A DNA stretch of 33,064 bases from Colwellia sp. E2M01 (GTDB lineage Bacteria > Pseudomonadota > Gammaproteobacteria > Enterobacterales > Alteromonadaceae). Where the stretch lies: NCBI RefSeq assembly GCF_018860585.1, contig NZ_JAHKPR010000051.1, positions 1 to 33,064 of the forward strand. The letters are read 5' to 3'. The notes beneath the pieces are model-generated. The model was not told the origin of the DNA. It saw only the letters and a program-made list of their open reading frames with translations, and did not search any database. Both the position numbers and the translations under genes were made by a program. Below, piece after piece: positions 9,305 through 17,101 of the stretch. Positions within the stretch are counted from its first letter, which is position 1, and every line of letters starts with the position of its first letter.

Positions 9305-10564
9305 ATGACTAAGCCTTCAAATAACGAAAAATCATCTAGCGACAAAGCTGTTGATGTAACAGAAATTTTTGATTACCAAGCCTTAGCCGAGAAAATTAAA
9401 GCGTGGGGGAAAGAGTTAGGCTTTTCTGATTTAGGTATTAGTGACATTGATCTTTCTCATCACGAAAGTACATTAGAGCGCTGGCTCGATCAGGGTTTTC
9501 ATGGCAATATGGATTACATGGCACGTCACGGGTTAATGCGCGCTAGACCTGCTGAATTAGTACCTGGCACAGTAAGAGTTATTAGTGTACGTTTAGATTA
9601 CCTACCTCACAACGCCCAGTTTTCAAGCATACTAAAAGATAAGCATAAAGCCTATATTAGCCGCTACGCGCTTGGTCGAGATTACCATAAATTAATGCGT
9701 AAACGCTTACAGCAACTAGGTAAAAAAATTGCTGAGCATTGTCCTGACTTTAACTGCCGACCTTTTGTTGATTCAGCTCCAGTCATGGAAAGGCCTTTGG
9801 CAGAAAAAGCCGGACTTGGCTGGGCAGGAAAACATACCCTATTAATAAATAAAGAAGCTGGCTCTTGGTTTTTTCTAGGTGAATTATTTGTTGATATCCC
9901 ACTTCCCGTTACTGTTAATGAATATAGCGAAAATGCACAAAAGTCATTATCTGAGCCAACCAAAGCAGAAAAGACCAATGACTGTGGCACTTGTGTTGCC
10001 TGTATTAAAATTTGCCCAACCAAAGCGATTGTTGAACCATATACCGTTGATGCGAAACGTTGTATTTCTTACTTCACGATAGAATCACCAGATCCGATCC
10101 CTAAAGAGTTAAGGCCGTTAATGGGCAATCGTATCTACGGTTGTGACGATTGCCAATTAATTTGTCCTTGGAATAAATACGCAAAGCTCAGCCTTGTCGA
10201 TGATTTTCAGGCAAGAAATAATTTAGATGATATAAGTTTACTCGAACTGTTTTCTTGGTCTGAAGAATACTTTTTACAAACTTTAGAAGGCTCTCCAATT
10301 AGGCGTATTGGTTTTCAAAGTTGGATGAGAAATATTGCCGTAGCTTTAGGCAATGCGCCTTATAACGAAGAAATCATTGCCGCGTTAACAGACAAATTAG
10401 CTACGAGCAGTGAGCTAGTACAAGAGCATATTTATTGGGCATTAGAGCAACAAGCAATGAAAATGACACTTACCGATAAAGCCGCTAGTGAACAGAATAA
10501 AAATCATCGCTTAACTTTAAGGTTAACTCGTTCAATTGAAAAGGGTTTACCCAGAGACGCGTAA
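9305..10564 (+). CDS. queG: Epoxyqueuosine reductase QueG
   Basis: QueG reduces epoxyqueuosine to queuosine in tRNA, using cobalamin and two [4Fe-4S] clusters. The product is 419 residues from this start and closely matches E. coli QueG (conserved RVISVRLDYLP, YHKLMRKRLQQLG, PFVDSAPVMERPLAEKAGLG). Cluster cysteines are C227/C230/C233/C237 (CGTCVACIKICP) and C280/C283/C287 (CDDCQLICP). It ends IEKGLPRDA, as in E. coli. An in-frame ATG at 9239 has no ribosome-binding site and would add 22 poorly conserved residues, so the ATG at 9305 is preferred. The site before 9305 is also weak. The gene is divergent from tsaE. Confidence 0.95.
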   Translation: MTKPSNNEKSSSDKAVDVTEIFDYQALAEKIKAWGKELGFSDLGISDIDLSHHESTLERWLDQGFHGNMDYMARHGLMRARPAELVPGTVRVISVRLDYLPHNAQFSSILKDKHKAYISRYALGRDYHKLMRKRLQQLGKKIAEHCPDFNCRPFVDSAPVMERPLAEKAGLGWAGKHTLLINKEAGSWFFLGELFVDIPLPVTVNEYSENAQKSLSEPTKAEKTNDCGTCVACIKICPTKAIVEPYTVDAKRCISYFTIESPDPIPKELRPLMGNRIYGCDDCQLICPWNKYAKLSLVDDFQARNNLDDISLLELFSWSEEYFLQTLEGSPIRRIGFQSWMRNIAVALGNAPYNEEIIAALTDKLATSSELVQEHIYWALEQQAMKMTLTDKAASEQNKNHRLTLRLTRSIEKGLPRDA

Positions 10565-10605
10565 ATTATGCTTTAAAATACTATGTCGATATAGACTTAG
10601 GTCTT

Positions 10606-10669
10606 TAAAGGCTTGGTTATTTTAAAGACTTAACGACTTAACGACATTAAATAGGTCATTAAGCCTTTA
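10606..10669. terminator. Possible bidirectional terminator between convergent genes
   Basis: A 9-bp inverted repeat, TAAAGGCTT (10606-10614) and AAGCCTTTA (10661-10669), flanks a 46-nt interval between the convergent queG and the next gene. The interval contains a short tandem repeat of GACTTAAC. The loop is long, so function as a terminator is uncertain. Confidence 0.35.
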
Positions 10670-10672
10670 CAT

Positions 10673-11203
10673 TTATTTTGCTGTCGCTTGTTGTGACTTT
10701 GTTAGTACGGCAATATCAGCTTTTGCCTCATCGAGTTCATTCTGCAGGTTCAATAATTTTTTAATCGTTTCATTTTTATCATCTATTGCATCTTTTTCTC
10801 GCGCTTTAGACTCAGCCAACAATTCTTTAGTTTTGGTTAATGCATCCATCACATTAGCAATATCACTGTTTTTGGCAAATTTTTGATCTTCTCGTAGATT
10901 TTCAAAGCTATCATCCGTTGAATTTGCAAACTCTCTTGAGCGATAACTGAAATACTTAAAGGCGAGTCGTATTAAAAAGATAATACAACTAAAAAATAAG
11001 ACGAGGATAAATTGATTTTCCCCCATAGTTGAAAAAGCTGTTGATAAGCGTGTTAAAAAATCACCTTCTGCTGTAATAAAATGACTAAATAACTGGTTAT
11101 GCCACGCACACCAAGTAAATATATAAATAAGGATGAAAGTAGAGGTTTGGTTTTCGTCTTCGATAAAGTCGAACATAGATTTGAGCGTTTTCTTTTCTAT
11201 CAC
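10673..11203 (-). CDS. Two-TM coiled-coil membrane protein of unknown function
   Basis: I do not recognise this 176-residue protein. It has two predicted membrane segments (about residues 22-40 and 64-83) separated by a short loop, then a charged C-terminal half (about 95-170) rich in Glu, Lys, Ala and Leu that should form a coiled coil. The start is GTG: AAAGGGA lies 7 nt upstream, a much better site than anything before the internal ATG (Met10, at 11176). Both termini are probably cytoplasmic. It is transcribed alone, convergent with queG. A structural or scaffolding role at the membrane is only a guess. Confidence 0.75.
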   Translation of the reverse strand: MIEKKTLKSMFDFIEDENQTSTFILIYIFTWCAWHNQLFSHFITAEGDFLTRLSTAFSTMGENQFILVLFFSCIIFLIRLAFKYFSYRSREFANSTDDSFENLREDQKFAKNSDIANVMDALTKTKELLAESKAREKDAIDDKNETIKKLLNLQNELDEAKADIAVLTKSQQATAK

Positions 11204-11381
11204 TTAACAGTCCCTTTCTGTTTAAAAAAACAAGCTAATAACAATATAAACTAGTGTCTGGTGAATCATTATCCCGAGTAGAGGTTAAAAAAATCTTAAA
11301 CCGAGATCAGGTTAAATATTACAAAATAACTTTTCGATAATAATAAACTAATTATTTACGCAACAGAACAACCTTCAATAA

Positions 11382-11600
11382 TTAACTATTATTTTTGCTA
11401 TCGATCCTTCGTTGTTGGCAGACTTGTATAATTTTTTCTTTTTCTAAGGATGAATAACTTTGCCAGCCGGTGATCTCGTCAAGGTGACGATAACAGCCAA
11501 CACAAATGTCTGAAGCATCTAAACAACAATTTCTAACACAAGGGCTATCCTTTAACCTTATATTTTTCGAATTACTCAATCTCCTCTCCAATAACTTCAT
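11382..11600 (-). CDS. DUF1289-family small cysteine-rich protein
   Basis: A 72-residue protein carrying the DUF1289 signature SPCVRNCCLDASDICVGCYR followed by LDEITGW. Cysteines at 21, 25, 26, 33 and 36 could bind a metal or an Fe-S cluster. The biochemical role of the family is not established, to my knowledge. The ATG at 11600 is preferred to a GTG three codons upstream. Neither has a strong ribosome-binding site. It sits about 50 bp from the MITE-like element, and the next gene on this strand upstream is the degenerate kinase. Confidence 0.8.
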   Translation of the reverse strand: MKLLERRLSNSKNIRLKDSPCVRNCCLDASDICVGCYRHLDEITGWQSYSSLEKEKIIQVCQQRRIDSKNNS

Positions 11601-11649
11601 CAACAACACATAACGTTAATTATAGAATTCTTGGCCAAAATATTATCAC

Positions 11650-11908
11650 TATACCCGCTCCACTTGAAGATGCAGGATTCAGCTGGAATTAGAAACGCCT
11701 TTAGGAAGGCATTGATTGTAGAGAATGGCTGTTCCTTCTCAAAATCAATAACGCCGCCTAAAGCGTTTCTAAACCAGCCTTTGGGAAGGCTGAGCAAATC
11801 ATACCCAGCGTTACATTTATTTTTAAGGGAATAACCCTTAATAAATATGCCTTGGTTATGAATCGCTCAGACTTCCTGAAACGAGCATCTTCAAGTGGAA
11901 CGGGTATA
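11650..11908. mobile_element. 259-bp MITE-like element with 24-bp terminal inverted repeats
   Basis: The ends are near-perfect inverted repeats (11650-11673 and 11885-11908), TATACCCGYTCCACTTGAAG outward-in and continuing ATGC, with a single mismatch at position 9. Inside are three hairpins: a long imperfect one (11691-11770), CAGCCTT-TGGG-AAGGCTG (11775-11792) and TTAAGGG-AATAA-CCCTTAA (11823-11841). If the first and last TA are read as a target duplication, this resembles IS630/Tc1-type MITEs, but that is inference. It encodes no transposase, so movement would need one in trans. A 67-codon open frame across it is probably not a gene. It ends 3 bp from the stop of the downstream-coordinate gene. 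Confidence 0.8.
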
Positions 11909-11911
11909 TAA

Positions 11912-14900
11912 TTACACTATTGAATCTGCATCTTGACTAATTACTTCTACAGCTTTGTCAATTTTAGTTAATAGGTTTATTTGTTCATTATCGGTATTAT
12001 TCAAACCTTGCTTAGCTAATAATGCCTGCAAGTGCTCACATAAAGATAGCAAATGCCCTGCTGCAAGTATTCTACTATTATCCACAAGACTTTGAATTGT
12101 AGTATCAGTCTGTTGAGTGTCGTTATTTGCAAAGGCCTGCTGTAACTGCCCCGTTAAGTCTTTATTCTCCGTAATATATTCATCAAGCATAAAAATAGCT
12201 AACTCAGTCGAGCCTTGGTGCTTTAAGTAACGGTTAAAATCAAAACTTGATGTTTGATTAACCGAATCAATCTGAGCGTCATCCATAAATACACCCTTCT
12301 TTTCATCAATTATTTTTTCACTTATTTGCCTACTCTGCTCACTACTGTCGCCTTGTTTATTAATCCAAGGTAACATAGCTGCAATAAGCTTGTCGGTGTT
12401 ACCACCCGAATTTATTTGACCTGTAAACCAATGACTATATAGCGGATCTTTACTTTCATTTTGCTTGCTAACTTCTTGGTTTTTACCCGTAGAATCCACT
12501 AAGGTAAATACACCTTTAACCAATTTACTTATATCATCAGGTTTTTGTTGTTCATCTATAATAAAAGGTGTAAATGTTTGACAGTTTAGATCGGTAATTA
12601 ACACCGAAAATTGCCCACTGATCCATTGTGCTTGCAACATAAACTCATTAGTCACAAATTTAGTTTGCAAGCCTAAGCTTTGTAAAATTTGTTGTAAATG
12701 ATAATGTTTTTCTGGCCGTTTTACAGCCAATAAAACAGCTATTGGCATAGCCAGATATTTACTCTTTAAAGCTGAACATTCTTGCTCAAGCTCAGGTAAT
12801 TTAAAAGGTAGGGACAATTTAGGATAACTTTCTTCAGGCTGATCGTTAATAACCGCAAGCGGTACTTTGAAGCAACACTGATAAGCTTTTGCCGTTAACT
12901 TAGCATCAATATCTTCACCATATTGATAATCTAATAAAGTAGAAAAATAACTAGCTAGCTCAGACAAACTCTCAGTTTCAGTATTAAACCCCGCTAATGA
13001 TTTTGGTAGTTTTATTGATTTATCATTACTTTTAACCTCGCCAATAAATACTACTTTTTGTTGTCCATTGTTTTTATCAACCAGTTTCAAGGCGATAGAG
13101 ACTTGCTTATTACTTTGTTCCATCAAGAGTAAATCAATGAAAGTACGAAATATTTCAGAAAACAATTCAACATCAACATTTACTCCGACTTGAATTTTTT
13201 CATCTATTTCGAGCGTAATTTGATTACCGGCCTCCTGCATAGTAGCGTAGGTATTGAGCAAAACAGCTTGTATTTCTGCGGCAATATTTACATCACTTAA
13301 TGTCAAGATTGCTTTTTCACTTTGTAAATACAAGTGATAACGGGCCTGACTTAACTGCTTCTCTAATTGAATTCCCTGAAGGTAAGCTTTAAAAAAATTA
13401 TTATTTTCAGGGGTATTATTTTTATTCTGATGACTGAAAGGGCTAGCGTTGACAGTGCAGCTCATCAATACAAGCTGATTGATAACTGTTTTCTGGAGTT
13501 CGCTGCAGCGTTGATGCTCAAGTAACAAAGCCCTCTCAGACATAGCAGAAACATCAAGTTCAAACTGATTTAATTCCTCGGTTAACTCTTCTATTTTTTC
13601 ATTAGCCTTAACAAGCTTTTCTTTCGTTGCTTTATGCTTGTCAGACAATTCCAAATAGTTAATTTTATTATAATCACCTCTATTATCAGCCTCAATCTTT
13701 CGAATTAAGGCTGCAGACTCAGCACTATAAAACTTAGATTTTTCATCCTCAATTAATGCATTGCTCCCCTCAGTCAATATTGACCTTTTCCTAGTTTGAA
13801 TAGCTCTGCCAATTAAGTTTATATTGGTTTTATTTGCTGCTTTGAGACGAATTCTAACCCATAAAAGTAATATTAAAGTAAAATATAAAATCAACGCATA
13901 AATCACCAATATCCGCCGCGGTACTATATTCGCAATATCTTGCAAAGACGCTACATTGAAAACAGCATCATTTAATGCGACATCCCTAGCGCTATCTTTA
14001 TCATGATGTAAATTATTTTCTACCAATGCCAAGAGCGTTTTTTGTAATGCTTGTTGTTGAGATATTAAGTTAGTTTGAAAATTTGCTATCAAACCAAGCT
14101 TTGTTTGCCATTTTACTAATAAACCCTGTTTTAATATAAGGTCTTCAAAACGTATCAAGTCTCTGACAATATCTGCCATATTCTGGTTAGTCGATTGCTT
14201 AGTCGCTAATTGTTTCGCGTAATCATCAACAAAAAGTGTATTTACTTGTTTACTCAATGAGTCCATTACCGTAAACGAGGTTTTTAAATTTAAACTGGAA
14301 ATAGCAGTAACTATATTACTTAGTTGGTTTTCAAGTTTATTTAATAAAGTAACTTGTTTGCTAGATAATCTTGCCTTGTTTAGCTCAATCTTTATCGCAT
14401 CAAGTAAAGTATCTAACTGAATCAATACTTTACTTTTTAGCAATTCATGTTCAGGATTATTTTTAGCAATGGTAATTATGGTTTTAGTGTCATTATCGTT
14501 TACCGTAAACCACTGCTGATATACAGTTTTATAGCTTGATGCTAACAGTGATAACTTCTTACTTTGTAAGGCAAGAGATTTCTGCAATACATTAATATCA
14601 TTGATGTTTTCGCTATGTAAAAGCGCATCAATAATGTTATTCGAATTAATCAGGTATGTTTGTTGTAGTAACTGCCCTTTTAGGGGGGTAACTTGTTCGG
14701 TGATGAGGGCTTGAGAAAATTTAAACTGTTGCGAAAGTAACCATAACGAAGTCAATACCACAACGCTGAAAGCTAAAAAAATAACGAATAGCTGCAACGA
14801 AAAAAACTGATGAAACGGTTTTTTATTATCGCTGGCTTTTTTCGTATCAACTTGTGAATGAGTGACCTTCTCATCAGGTAATTTATCCGCCAGTTGATTT

Positions 14901-14929
14901 GTTTTTCCTATTATTTTTTTGGTACTCAT
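11912..14929 (-). CDS. Membrane-bound hybrid histidine kinase homologue with degenerate phosphorelay modules
   Basis: A 1005-residue protein with TM1 (about 46-66), an all-helical periplasmic region (about 67-340), TM2 (about 341-361), a coiled coil (about 430-480), then modules that align with BarA/TorS-type hybrid kinases. ARYHLYLQSEKAILTLSDVN corresponds to the usual LLDFSKIEAGKL-type segment after the dimerisation helices. IFRTFIDLLLMEQ replaces the Asn-containing N-box. A receiver-like domain (about 730-860) keeps an Asp (780, VLITDLN) but lacks the N-terminal acidic pair. A C-terminal Hpt-like domain (about 895-1005) has Gln946 where the phospho-His is expected. Catalysis therefore looks lost, and a scaffold or sensor role is inferred. 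The ATG at 14929 is chosen over the adjacent GTG. Confidence 0.75.
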   Translation of the reverse strand: MSTKKIIGKTNQLADKLPDEKVTHSQVDTKKASDNKKPFHQFFSLQLFVIFLAFSVVVLTSLWLLSQQFKFSQALITEQVTPLKGQLLQQTYLINSNNIIDALLHSENINDINVLQKSLALQSKKLSLLASSYKTVYQQWFTVNDNDTKTIITIAKNNPEHELLKSKVLIQLDTLLDAIKIELNKARLSSKQVTLLNKLENQLSNIVTAISSLNLKTSFTVMDSLSKQVNTLFVDDYAKQLATKQSTNQNMADIVRDLIRFEDLILKQGLLVKWQTKLGLIANFQTNLISQQQALQKTLLALVENNLHHDKDSARDVALNDAVFNVASLQDIANIVPRRILVIYALILYFTLILLLWVRIRLKAANKTNINLIGRAIQTRKRSILTEGSNALIEDEKSKFYSAESAALIRKIEADNRGDYNKINYLELSDKHKATKEKLVKANEKIEELTEELNQFELDVSAMSERALLLEHQRCSELQKTVINQLVLMSCTVNASPFSHQNKNNTPENNNFFKAYLQGIQLEKQLSQARYHLYLQSEKAILTLSDVNIAAEIQAVLLNTYATMQEAGNQITLEIDEKIQVGVNVDVELFSEIFRTFIDLLLMEQSNKQVSIALKLVDKNNGQQKVVFIGEVKSNDKSIKLPKSLAGFNTETESLSELASYFSTLLDYQYGEDIDAKLTAKAYQCCFKVPLAVINDQPEESYPKLSLPFKLPELEQECSALKSKYLAMPIAVLLAVKRPEKHYHLQQILQSLGLQTKFVTNEFMLQAQWISGQFSVLITDLNCQTFTPFIIDEQQKPDDISKLVKGVFTLVDSTGKNQEVSKQNESKDPLYSHWFTGQINSGGNTDKLIAAMLPWINKQGDSSEQSRQISEKIIDEKKGVFMDDAQIDSVNQTSSFDFNRYLKHQGSTELAIFMLDEYITENKDLTGQLQQAFANNDTQQTDTTIQSLVDNSRILAAGHLLSLCEHLQALLAKQGLNNTDNEQINLLTKIDKAVEVISQDADSIV

Positions 14930-15092
14930 CACTGTCTACTTTACACTCTTATCATGGTCAATATTTTATACTATTTAGTCGCCTAACACATTAAAGGCTG
15001 CTGAATTTACGTCCTATTTTTTCTTTTTACCATTACTCTCTACAGACTATTGAAAATAGGCTTAATCAACATTTTTTAATACTGTAAGTTTC

Positions 15093-15127
15093 AATAAAAA
15101 TGGCTTTAATATAATTTAAAGTAGCCA
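15093..15127 (-). terminator. Probable intrinsic terminator after the DUF3630-like gene
   Basis: On the minus strand GGCT-(AC bulge)-TTTAA pairs with TTAAA-GCC around a short AT loop, followed by TTTTT. It lies just past the stop codon at 15131. The 198-bp gap before the kinase gene shows nothing else. Confidence 0.45.
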
Positions 15128-15130
15128 ATA

Positions 15131-15457
15131 TCAATTTATATTTTTTGCATTCTCTATTACTTCATAAAGTGATTGTAAATACGTTGTACTGGTAGCATCT
15201 TGACTTTCAATCCAACATGACTGACTGTAAAAATCAAAGTTCAATAGAAAATAGTTATCGTTCCAACTAAATCGTGTATCTTCTCTATCTGCGCCAACAT
15301 TATGTTCTTGGATCACAATGGGCTGTATCGGAGAAAAGACCAACTCGCTTAATAACTTAATATCTTCTTGGTACCACTGATGCGCAAAAATTAGAGTTAA
15401 GTACTCTGGCTGATACGTTATCTCTCTAATATTTTGTTTAACTTCGTGTTGTTGCAT
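15131..15457 (-). CDS. Small DUF3630-like protein
   Basis: A 108-residue soluble protein with no signal peptide or membrane segment. The central part reads GADREDTRFSWNDNYFLLNF followed by DFYSQSCWIE, which resembles the DUF3630 family pattern (GADR, then LNxxxYSxSxWLE). The function of that family is unknown. AAGG stands about 6 nt before the ATG. It lies between the degenerate kinase and a divergently transcribed cytochrome gene and has its own probable terminator, so it is likely monocistronic. The family assignment is from memory of the motif and is moderately sure. Confidence 0.7.
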   Translation of the reverse strand: MQQHEVKQNIREITYQPEYLTLIFAHQWYQEDIKLLSELVFSPIQPIVIQEHNVGADREDTRFSWNDNYFLLNFDFYSQSCWIESQDATSTTYLQSLYEVIENAKNIN

Positions 15458-15652
15458 ATTGCCTTACTAAATTTTATATAAATAATTCGTAATTATACTG
15501 CTAAAGCTTGATGCTAATCAGTGCTTTTAACAGAAAATTAACGACAAGTTAGTTTATTTTTCATATACTCAAAACAGAATTTATTTTTATAATTTGTTAT
15601 CATGTATTTATGTTAACAAGTTAAATACTTAAAACTTAAAGAGAGTGAAACT

Positions 15653-15955
15653 ATGAACAAACTTCTACTTGCTGTGACTACAGCAACAGTAATGATTGCT
15701 TCTCCTGTATTTGCCGGTGACGCCGAAGCTGGCAAAGCCAAATCAGCAATGTGTGCAGCTTGTCACGGTGCTGCTGGTATTTCAGCAATACCAATGTACC
15801 CAAACTTAGCGGGACAAAAAGAAGCTTACCTTGCTAAGCAACTTAAAGACTTTAAATCAGGTACTCGTAATGACCCTACAATGAAAGGTATGGTTATGGC
15901 ACTTTCTGAAACTGATATAGCTGACTTAGCAGCATATTATGCTAACTTAAAATAA
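15653..15955 (+). CDS. Periplasmic monohaem cytochrome c (c553/c4-half type)
   Basis: A 100-residue protein with a signal peptide (1-21, cleavage after SPVFA) and one CxxCH haem site (C34, C37, H38). The sixth ligand is probably a methionine in [10 protein letters not shown] (M77, M80 or M82), followed by the closing helix [14 protein letters not shown]. It matches one half of a dihaem cytochrome c4 and is a typical small soluble electron carrier between the bc1 complex and terminal oxidases or other periplasmic reductases. GAGAG precedes the ATG by about 9 nt. It is monocistronic with its own terminator. The specific partner cannot be told from sequence. Confidence 0.92.
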   Translation: MNKLLLAVTTATVMIASPVFAGDAEAGKAKSAMCAACHGAAGISAIPMYPNLAGQKEAYLAKQLKDFKSGTRNDPTMKGMVMALSETDIADLAAYYANLK

Positions 15956-15985
15956 GTTATTTATTTTAACCAAGTCCTTATCAAT

Positions 15986-16017
15986 AAAAACACAATTCAA
16001 TTGAACTGTGTTTTTTT
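15986..16017 (+). terminator. Intrinsic terminator of the cytochrome c gene
   Basis: AAAACACAATTC pairs with GAACTGTGTTTT (one mismatch) around AATT, followed by a T-run. It begins about 30 bp past the stop codon. Confidence 0.85.
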
Positions 16018-16063
16018 ATATCTGAAATTTGTGATTCTAAATTGAGTACTAAATTTCAGGTAT

Positions 16064-16090
16064 AAAAAAACCTCCCAAAGGAGGCTTTTC
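16064..16090 (-). terminator. Intrinsic terminator of the PEP-CTERM gene
   Basis: On the minus strand GCCTCC-TTTG-GGAGG is followed by seven T residues. It lies about 45 bp beyond the PEP-CTERM stop codon. Confidence 0.85.
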
Positions 16091-16130
16091 GTCTAAAGCT
16101 TAAGTTATAAAAACTAAGCTTTAAGTCAAA

Positions 16131-16778
16131 TTAAGACTGACGACGTGCAACACGAGCTAGACCTAAAAGACCTAAACCGAAGATTGCTAAAGTAGTTGGA
16201 GCAGAAACTTCTTGGAAAGTTCCGCCTGCAGCAACATTAGAGATAGCTACACTCTGACCTGCATATAGAGGAAGACCAAAGAAACTTCCTACAGTATCAC
16301 TGAAACTAGCTTCTAAATTAAAGCCTGCAAATGATATTTGTTCAATATCTACTAAATCAGCGTTGCCTGGGTTTAATGAATCATGAGAATAAATAGTATC
16401 ACCATTGTAGCTAAATGCTGCACCTAATTCTAAGTTACCTGATAAACCAGACCAATCAAAGCCATTAGTAGAGCTTGATGATGTTGCAGTTTGGTTAGCA
16501 AAATCCCAGCTAACTGTTGTGCCAGCAAACAAATCATCTGAAGGGCCAAAAATATCCATAGTATCAACTACAGAATTAGTATTAGTATCAGTTAAATACC
16601 AGCTATGTGAAATACCGTTAGAAGTAAAAAACTCACCATATTCTACAAATAAAAACGCGCCAGATTGATCTTGAAAGCCATCAGTATCTGTTGGGATAAA
16701 AGATTCAAATAAACCTGCATTTGCTGTTGAAGCTAATAAAGTAGCCGATAATGCTAAACCCGTTAATAATTTTTTCAT
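16131..16778 (-). CDS. PEP-CTERM sorting-domain exported protein
   Basis: A 215-residue exported protein with a signal peptide (1-21, STANA|G), a Ser/Thr/Asn/Gly-rich body without recognised domains, and a C-terminal PEP-CTERM sorting tail (191-215). The tail has a motif variant SAPTTLAIFG, a hydrophobic segment GLGLLGLARV and a final Arg cluster (ARRQS). Such tails are processed by an exosortase and the proteins reach the surface or extracellular matrix. The body has no cysteine and many aromatic residues. The gene has its own terminator and a sigma-54-like promoter. It lies downstream of two PrsT-type genes on the same strand, separated from them by a strong terminator, so it is probably a separate unit of the same system. 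Confidence 0.88.
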   Translation of the reverse strand: MKKLLTGLALSATLLASTANAGLFESFIPTDTDGFQDQSGAFLFVEYGEFFTSNGISHSWYLTDTNTNSVVDTMDIFGPSDDLFAGTTVSWDFANQTATSSSSTNGFDWSGLSGNLELGAAFSYNGDTIYSHDSLNPGNADLVDIEQISFAGFNLEASFSDTVGSFFGLPLYAGQSVAISNVAAGGTFQEVSAPTTLAIFGLGLLGLARVARRQS

Positions 16779-16841
16779 AATCTCATTCCATTTATATAAA
16801 AGTTAAAATATCGGCTAAAAGAAGCCATTCATTAGGTATAA

Positions 16842-16858
16842 AGCAACGGCTATGCCAA
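16842..16858 (-). promoter_or_regulatory. Sigma-54 (RpoN) -24/-12 promoter of the PEP-CTERM gene
   Basis: On the minus strand the sequence reads TTGGCATAGCCGTTGCT. This has the invariant GG-N10-GC spacing, with five of six bases of TGGCAC and all of TTGCT. Transcription would start near 16831, leaving a leader of about 53 nt before the ATG at 16778. It fits what is known of PEP-CTERM genes controlled by RpoN with the PrsK/PrsR two-component system in floc-forming bacteria. Use here is inferred. Confidence 0.65.
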
Positions 16859-16872
16859 CACTATAAAACACT

Positions 16873-16892
16873 TTAATTACAGTTAATTACAG
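16873..16892. repeat. 10-bp tandem repeat upstream of the sigma-54 site
   Basis: Two adjacent copies of TTAATTACAG stand 15 bp upstream of the -24 element. This is closer than usual for an enhancer of a sigma-54 activator, so it may be only AT-rich spacer. The remaining gap (about 16893-17020) shows no gene or clear motif. Confidence 0.4.
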
Positions 16893-17021
16893 AATGAAAT
16901 ATTATTGTTTTTTTTCGTATGTAAAAGAAGCTGACACTAGTTGTGAACGATTTTAAGAGTCTTTATTTATTTTGCTTACAAATAGTAATTGGTATTAATA
17001 CATATAAATACCCTCTTACCC

Positions 17022-17056
17022 AAAAGCGACTGTTATTACCAATAACAGTCGCTTTT
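17022..17056 (-). terminator. Strong intrinsic terminator after the second prsT-like gene
   Basis: A perfect 16-bp inverted repeat (AAAAGCGACTGTTATT and its complement) with a 3-nt loop, ending in four T on either strand. It starts about 45 bp beyond the stop codon at 17102 and separates the TPR lipoprotein unit from the PEP-CTERM gene. Confidence 0.9.
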
Positions 17057-17101
17057 AGTTGTTCATCTAATCACTGATTAACTAGCTTAACTTATTAGCC
17101 T

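Noticed and set aside
9682-10082. Open frames on both strands inside queG, and similar ones inside hflC, miaA, mutL, amiB, rep, ubiB, ubiE and the lipoprotein gene
   Set aside because: All lie wholly within confidently identified genes in other frames and show no recognisable protein features.
11631-11834. 67-codon plus-strand open frame, and a 65-codon minus-strand frame (11600-11797), across the MITE-like element
   Set aside because: Both frames run through inverted repeats and hairpins, lack a ribosome-binding site and show no protein-like composition. They are by-products of the element.
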